From the NCBI RefSeq assembly GCF_007833165.1, contig NZ_VOBQ01000002.1, positions 124,001-188,000 of the forward strand: a stretch of DNA of 64,000 nucleotides, in the 5' to 3' direction. Positions 63,113 through 64,000 of this stretch are shown piece by piece. The first letter of the stretch is position 1. The number at the start of each line of letters is the position of its first letter. This stretch comes from Caenimonas sedimenti. GTDB taxonomy: Bacteria; Pseudomonadota; Gammaproteobacteria; Burkholderiales; Burkholderiaceae_C. The notes beneath the pieces were generated by a model. The model was not told where the DNA came from. It saw only the letters and a program-made list of their open reading frames with translations, and did not search any database. A program made the translations under genes and the position numbers.

Positions 63113-64000
63113 TTGAGCGCGAATCCCGGCCAGAGCGGGGCTGCGCCGCCAGGCGCGGAGCTGATTCGCTCGATCGGGCCATTTCAGCTGACGCTGTATG
63201 GGCTCGGCAGCATGCTGGGGTCGGGCATCTACGGACTGATAGGCCAAGCGGCGGGGCAGGTGGGGAACGCCGTGTGGGCGTCGTTCCTCGTCGCCATGGT
63301 CGCGGCGCTGCTGACCGCGCTGTCATACGCTTCGCTCGGCTCGCGCTACCCCCGCGCGGGCGGAGCCGCGTTCGTGACGCAGAAGGCCTACGGCATGCCT
63401 CTCCTGAGCTTCGTCGTGGGCTTGGCGGTGGTTTGCTCCGGCTTGGCGTCGGTGGCCACGCAGTCGCAGGTGTTCGCGCGAAACCTCGCCGTCCTGGTTG
63501 GCTCCCCGGCCTTTCCCGTGTGGGCGACAGGCGCCGGCTTCCTTCTCGTGATGGCCGCCCTCGTCCTGCGCGGGATCAGGGAATCGATGTGGGTGAACGT
63601 CGCCTTCACCTTGGTCGAGGCCGCCGGCCTCCTCCTCGTCATCGCCGTGGGCATCCCTTACTGGGGCTCGGTGGACCTGCTGGCGATGCCGGAGGCGCCT
63701 GGCGGCGGCGACTCCACCGCGATGCTGCTGGTGATGCACGGAGCGGTGCTGACGTTCTTCGCGTTCATCGGGTTCGAGGACACCCTGAACGTCGCCGAGG
63801 AGTGCCGCGACCCGCAGCGCACGATCCCCATCGCGCTCGTGACAGCGATGGCCATCGGCGCGCTGATCTACGTGGCCGTCGCCGTGACGGCCGTGTCCGT
63901 GGTGCCGTGGCTGGAGCTGTCGATGGCCCCCGGTCCCCTGACGGAGGTCGTCGCGCGCGCGGCGCCGGCCATATCGCCTTGGGTCTTCACGCTGGTGACC
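63113..64000 (+). CDS. APC-family permease, C-terminus cut by window edge
   Basis: At least 296 codons, open at the window end. Starts with TTG two bases after the previous stop (LSANPGQSGAAPPGAELIRSIG); no ATG or GTG lies close, and the first ATG (63211) would remove the first helix. Amino acid/polyamine/organocation permease: TLYGLGSMLGSGIYGLIG is the helix-1 glycine motif, and FFAFIGFEDTLNVAEE is the helix-6 motif. Substrate unknown; amino acid transport is the family norm. Confidence 0.85.
   Translation, partial: MSANPGQSGAAPPGAELIRSIGPFQLTLYGLGSMLGSGIYGLIGQAAGQVGNAVWASFLVAMVAALLTALSYASLGSRYPRAGGAAFVTQKAYGMPLLSFVVGLAVVCSGLASVATQSQVFARNLAVLVGSPAFPVWATGAGFLLVMAALVLRGIRESMWVNVAFTLVEAAGLLLVIAVGIPYWGSVDLLAMPEAPGGGDSTAMLLVMHGAVLTFFAFIGFEDTLNVAEECRDPQRTIPIALVTAMAIGALIYVAVAVTAVSVVPWLELSMAPGPLTEVVARAAPAISPWVFTLVT

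Noticed and set aside
63211..63213. ATG inside the permease as its start
   Set aside because: It would delete the first membrane helix with the glycine motif; a TTG two bases after the upstream stop fits better.

Overview
The window looks like the chromosome of a high-GC betaproteobacterium. It is probably Burkholderiales, perhaps a Comamonadaceae member such as Ramlibacter or Variovorax. That placement is inference from gene content, protein sequence and gene order (dedD-cvpA-purF, a Nac-type LysR regulator next to an FAD-linked oxidase), not from a marker-gene search. No rRNA and no CRISPR array is present.

Positions 1 to about 34,650 are ordinary chromosome: pepN (cut by the window edge), a HAD phosphatase, prfB with its programmed +1 frameshift, an alpha/beta hydrolase, a LysR regulator, an FAD-linked dehydrogenase, an acyl-CoA synthetase, dedA, a Nei/Fpg glycosylase, an aldo/keto reductase, ybaK, plsY, an MFS exporter, yajQ, murB, a TIR-domain membrane protein, argG, ppnP, an ECF sigma/anti-sigma pair, folC, dedD, cvpA, purF, gltX and tRNA-Ala/Glu/Asp. 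A five-gene metal-handling cassette lies inside this core at 10.2-12.3 kb.

From the tRNA cluster to about 39.3 kb there is a small accessory segment. It holds unknown genes, an XRE repressor with two identical-type palindromic operators, a class C beta-lactamase-like serine hydrolase, a plasmid-related protein and a tyrosine recombinase.

From about 39.5 kb to the end there is a large heavy-metal, mainly copper, island. A Czc/Cus-type RND operon (40.3-47.5 kb) is followed by a CadR/PbrR-type MerR regulator and its cation transporter. The five-gene cassette then recurs on the minus strand (48.7-50.8 kb). A copper module follows: membrane protein, TolC-like protein, multicopper oxidase, cupredoxin, DUF411 protein, CusF-like protein, two DUF305 proteins, copper chaperones, a P-type ATPase, small Met/His-rich and membrane proteins, and a permease cut by the window end.

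The island genes should cooperate in moving copper and related metals out of the cytoplasm (P-type ATPase, chaperones, CDF), oxidising or sequestering them in the periplasm (oxidase, cupredoxin, CusF-like and Met/His-rich proteins) and exporting them through the envelope (RND pump, TolC proteins). Four CueR-type promoters with identical geometry lie in the copper part, yet no CueR gene is in the window.

The best candidate for an undescribed system is the five-gene cassette, present twice. It encodes a small Cys-containing secreted protein, a CusF-like protein, an unnamed outer-membrane-like protein, a periplasmic HMA protein and a MerT-like membrane protein. Both copies have the same order, the same start/stop overlaps and the same promoter geometry, which predicts a leaderless transcript.
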